This document shows positions 24,942 to 25,121 of a stretch of 25,121 bases of DNA, one piece after another. Under the pieces are notes generated by a model, which had not been told where the DNA came from, ran no database searches, and worked only from the letters and a program-made list of their open reading frames with translations. Source of the stretch: an uncultured Muribaculaceae bacterium (GTDB lineage Bacteria > Bacteroidota > Bacteroidia > Bacteroidales > Muribaculaceae); assembly GCA_910576935.1 (NCBI GenBank), contig CAJTKG010000036.1, positions 1 through 25,121 on the forward strand, in the 5' to 3' direction. Within the stretch, counting starts at the first letter, position 1. The number at the start of each line of letters is the position of its first letter. Both the position numbers and the translations under genes were made by a program.

Positions 24942-25121
24942 GGTTTGTAGCGTGAGCCGCAATGATCCCTCGCACGGAACCCACGGCGCATGGAGCAAGA
25001 ATTTTTAACCCTTGCATCAACCACTAATGTTTTGACTATAAGTTGACTAATCTGCCTAATTGGACCAATTTTTACACCAAAAATTGTGCATAGAGTTTTG
25101 TGCATTTATCACTAAAATTGC
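24942..25121. other. Non-coding end of window with short repeats
   Basis: No credible gene is seen here. The first 50 bases are G/C-rich, then the sequence becomes A/T-rich like a promoter region. It holds two direct copies of TTGACTA (25032-25038 and 25043-25049, 11 bases apart) and an inverted repeat CAATTTTT/AAAAATTG (25066-25073 and 25079-25086). It is probably the upstream region of a gene beyond the window; no complete -33/-7 pair was found. Confidence 0.4.

Noticed and set aside
24942..25000. tRNA or small structured RNA in the G/C-rich stretch after the last terminator
   Set aside because: No cloverleaf, T-loop motif or CCA-type end could be fitted by eye.
24854..25105. 83-codon minus-strand open frame at the window end
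   Set aside because: It runs through the 16-bp terminator stem and into the DPP III coding end, with no family resemblance.

Overview
The window is chromosomal DNA from a member of the Bacteroidales (phylum Bacteroidota), most likely a Muribaculaceae-type gut bacterium. The pointers are a 1270-aa RpoB and 1423-aa RpoC of Bacteroidota type, A-rich start regions without Shine-Dalgarno motifs, promoter-like TAnnTTTG boxes, an exported tricorn-like S41 peptidase, a BspA-type leucine-rich-repeat protein and an OmpA-family porin. Codon use looks even throughout. I see no insertion sequence, prophage, CRISPR array, rRNA or tRNA, so this is ordinary core genome.

Layout. (1) 1-10297, + strand: rplK (5' end cut off)-rplA-rplJ-rplL-rpoB-rpoC, the classic ribosomal protein/RNA polymerase operon, with a terminator-like hairpin between rplL and rpoB. 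(2) 10338-11292: a 24-bp palindrome closes the rpo operon and faces a minus-strand BadF/BadG-type sugar (N-acetylglucosamine-like) kinase. (3) 11381-14711: a minus-strand periplasmic tricorn-like protease with its own promoter and terminator. (4) 14803-16660: a divergent + strand BspA-like LRR surface protein with a C-terminal domain resembling a type 9 secretion sorting signal. (5) 16705-18066: a minus-strand OmpA-family protein. (6) 18076-24941, + strand: a five-gene unit with gaps of 28, 20, -1 and 25 bases, comprising a membrane-anchored LytM-like protein that lacks the zinc ligands, dxr, rseP, an RlmI-type rRNA methyltransferase and a lipoprotein dipeptidyl peptidase III. A good Bacteroidota promoter precedes it and a strong hairpin ends it. 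(7) 24942-25121: non-coding, with small repeats.

How the genes fit together: the left part is transcription and translation machinery. The right part is mostly envelope biology: isoprenoid precursors for the lipid carrier (Dxr), intramembrane proteolysis (RseP), a probable regulator of peptidoglycan hydrolysis (degenerate LytM), a peptidoglycan-tethered outer-membrane protein (OmpA), and two exported peptidases (tricorn-like and DPP III) that could act in sequence on peptides. I found no convincing new system. The observations most worth checking are the dead LytM factor at the head of the dxr-rseP operon, the pairing of exported tricorn and DPP III, the sorting-signal-like tail of the LRR protein, and the Asp-to-Glu change in the kinase phosphate motif.
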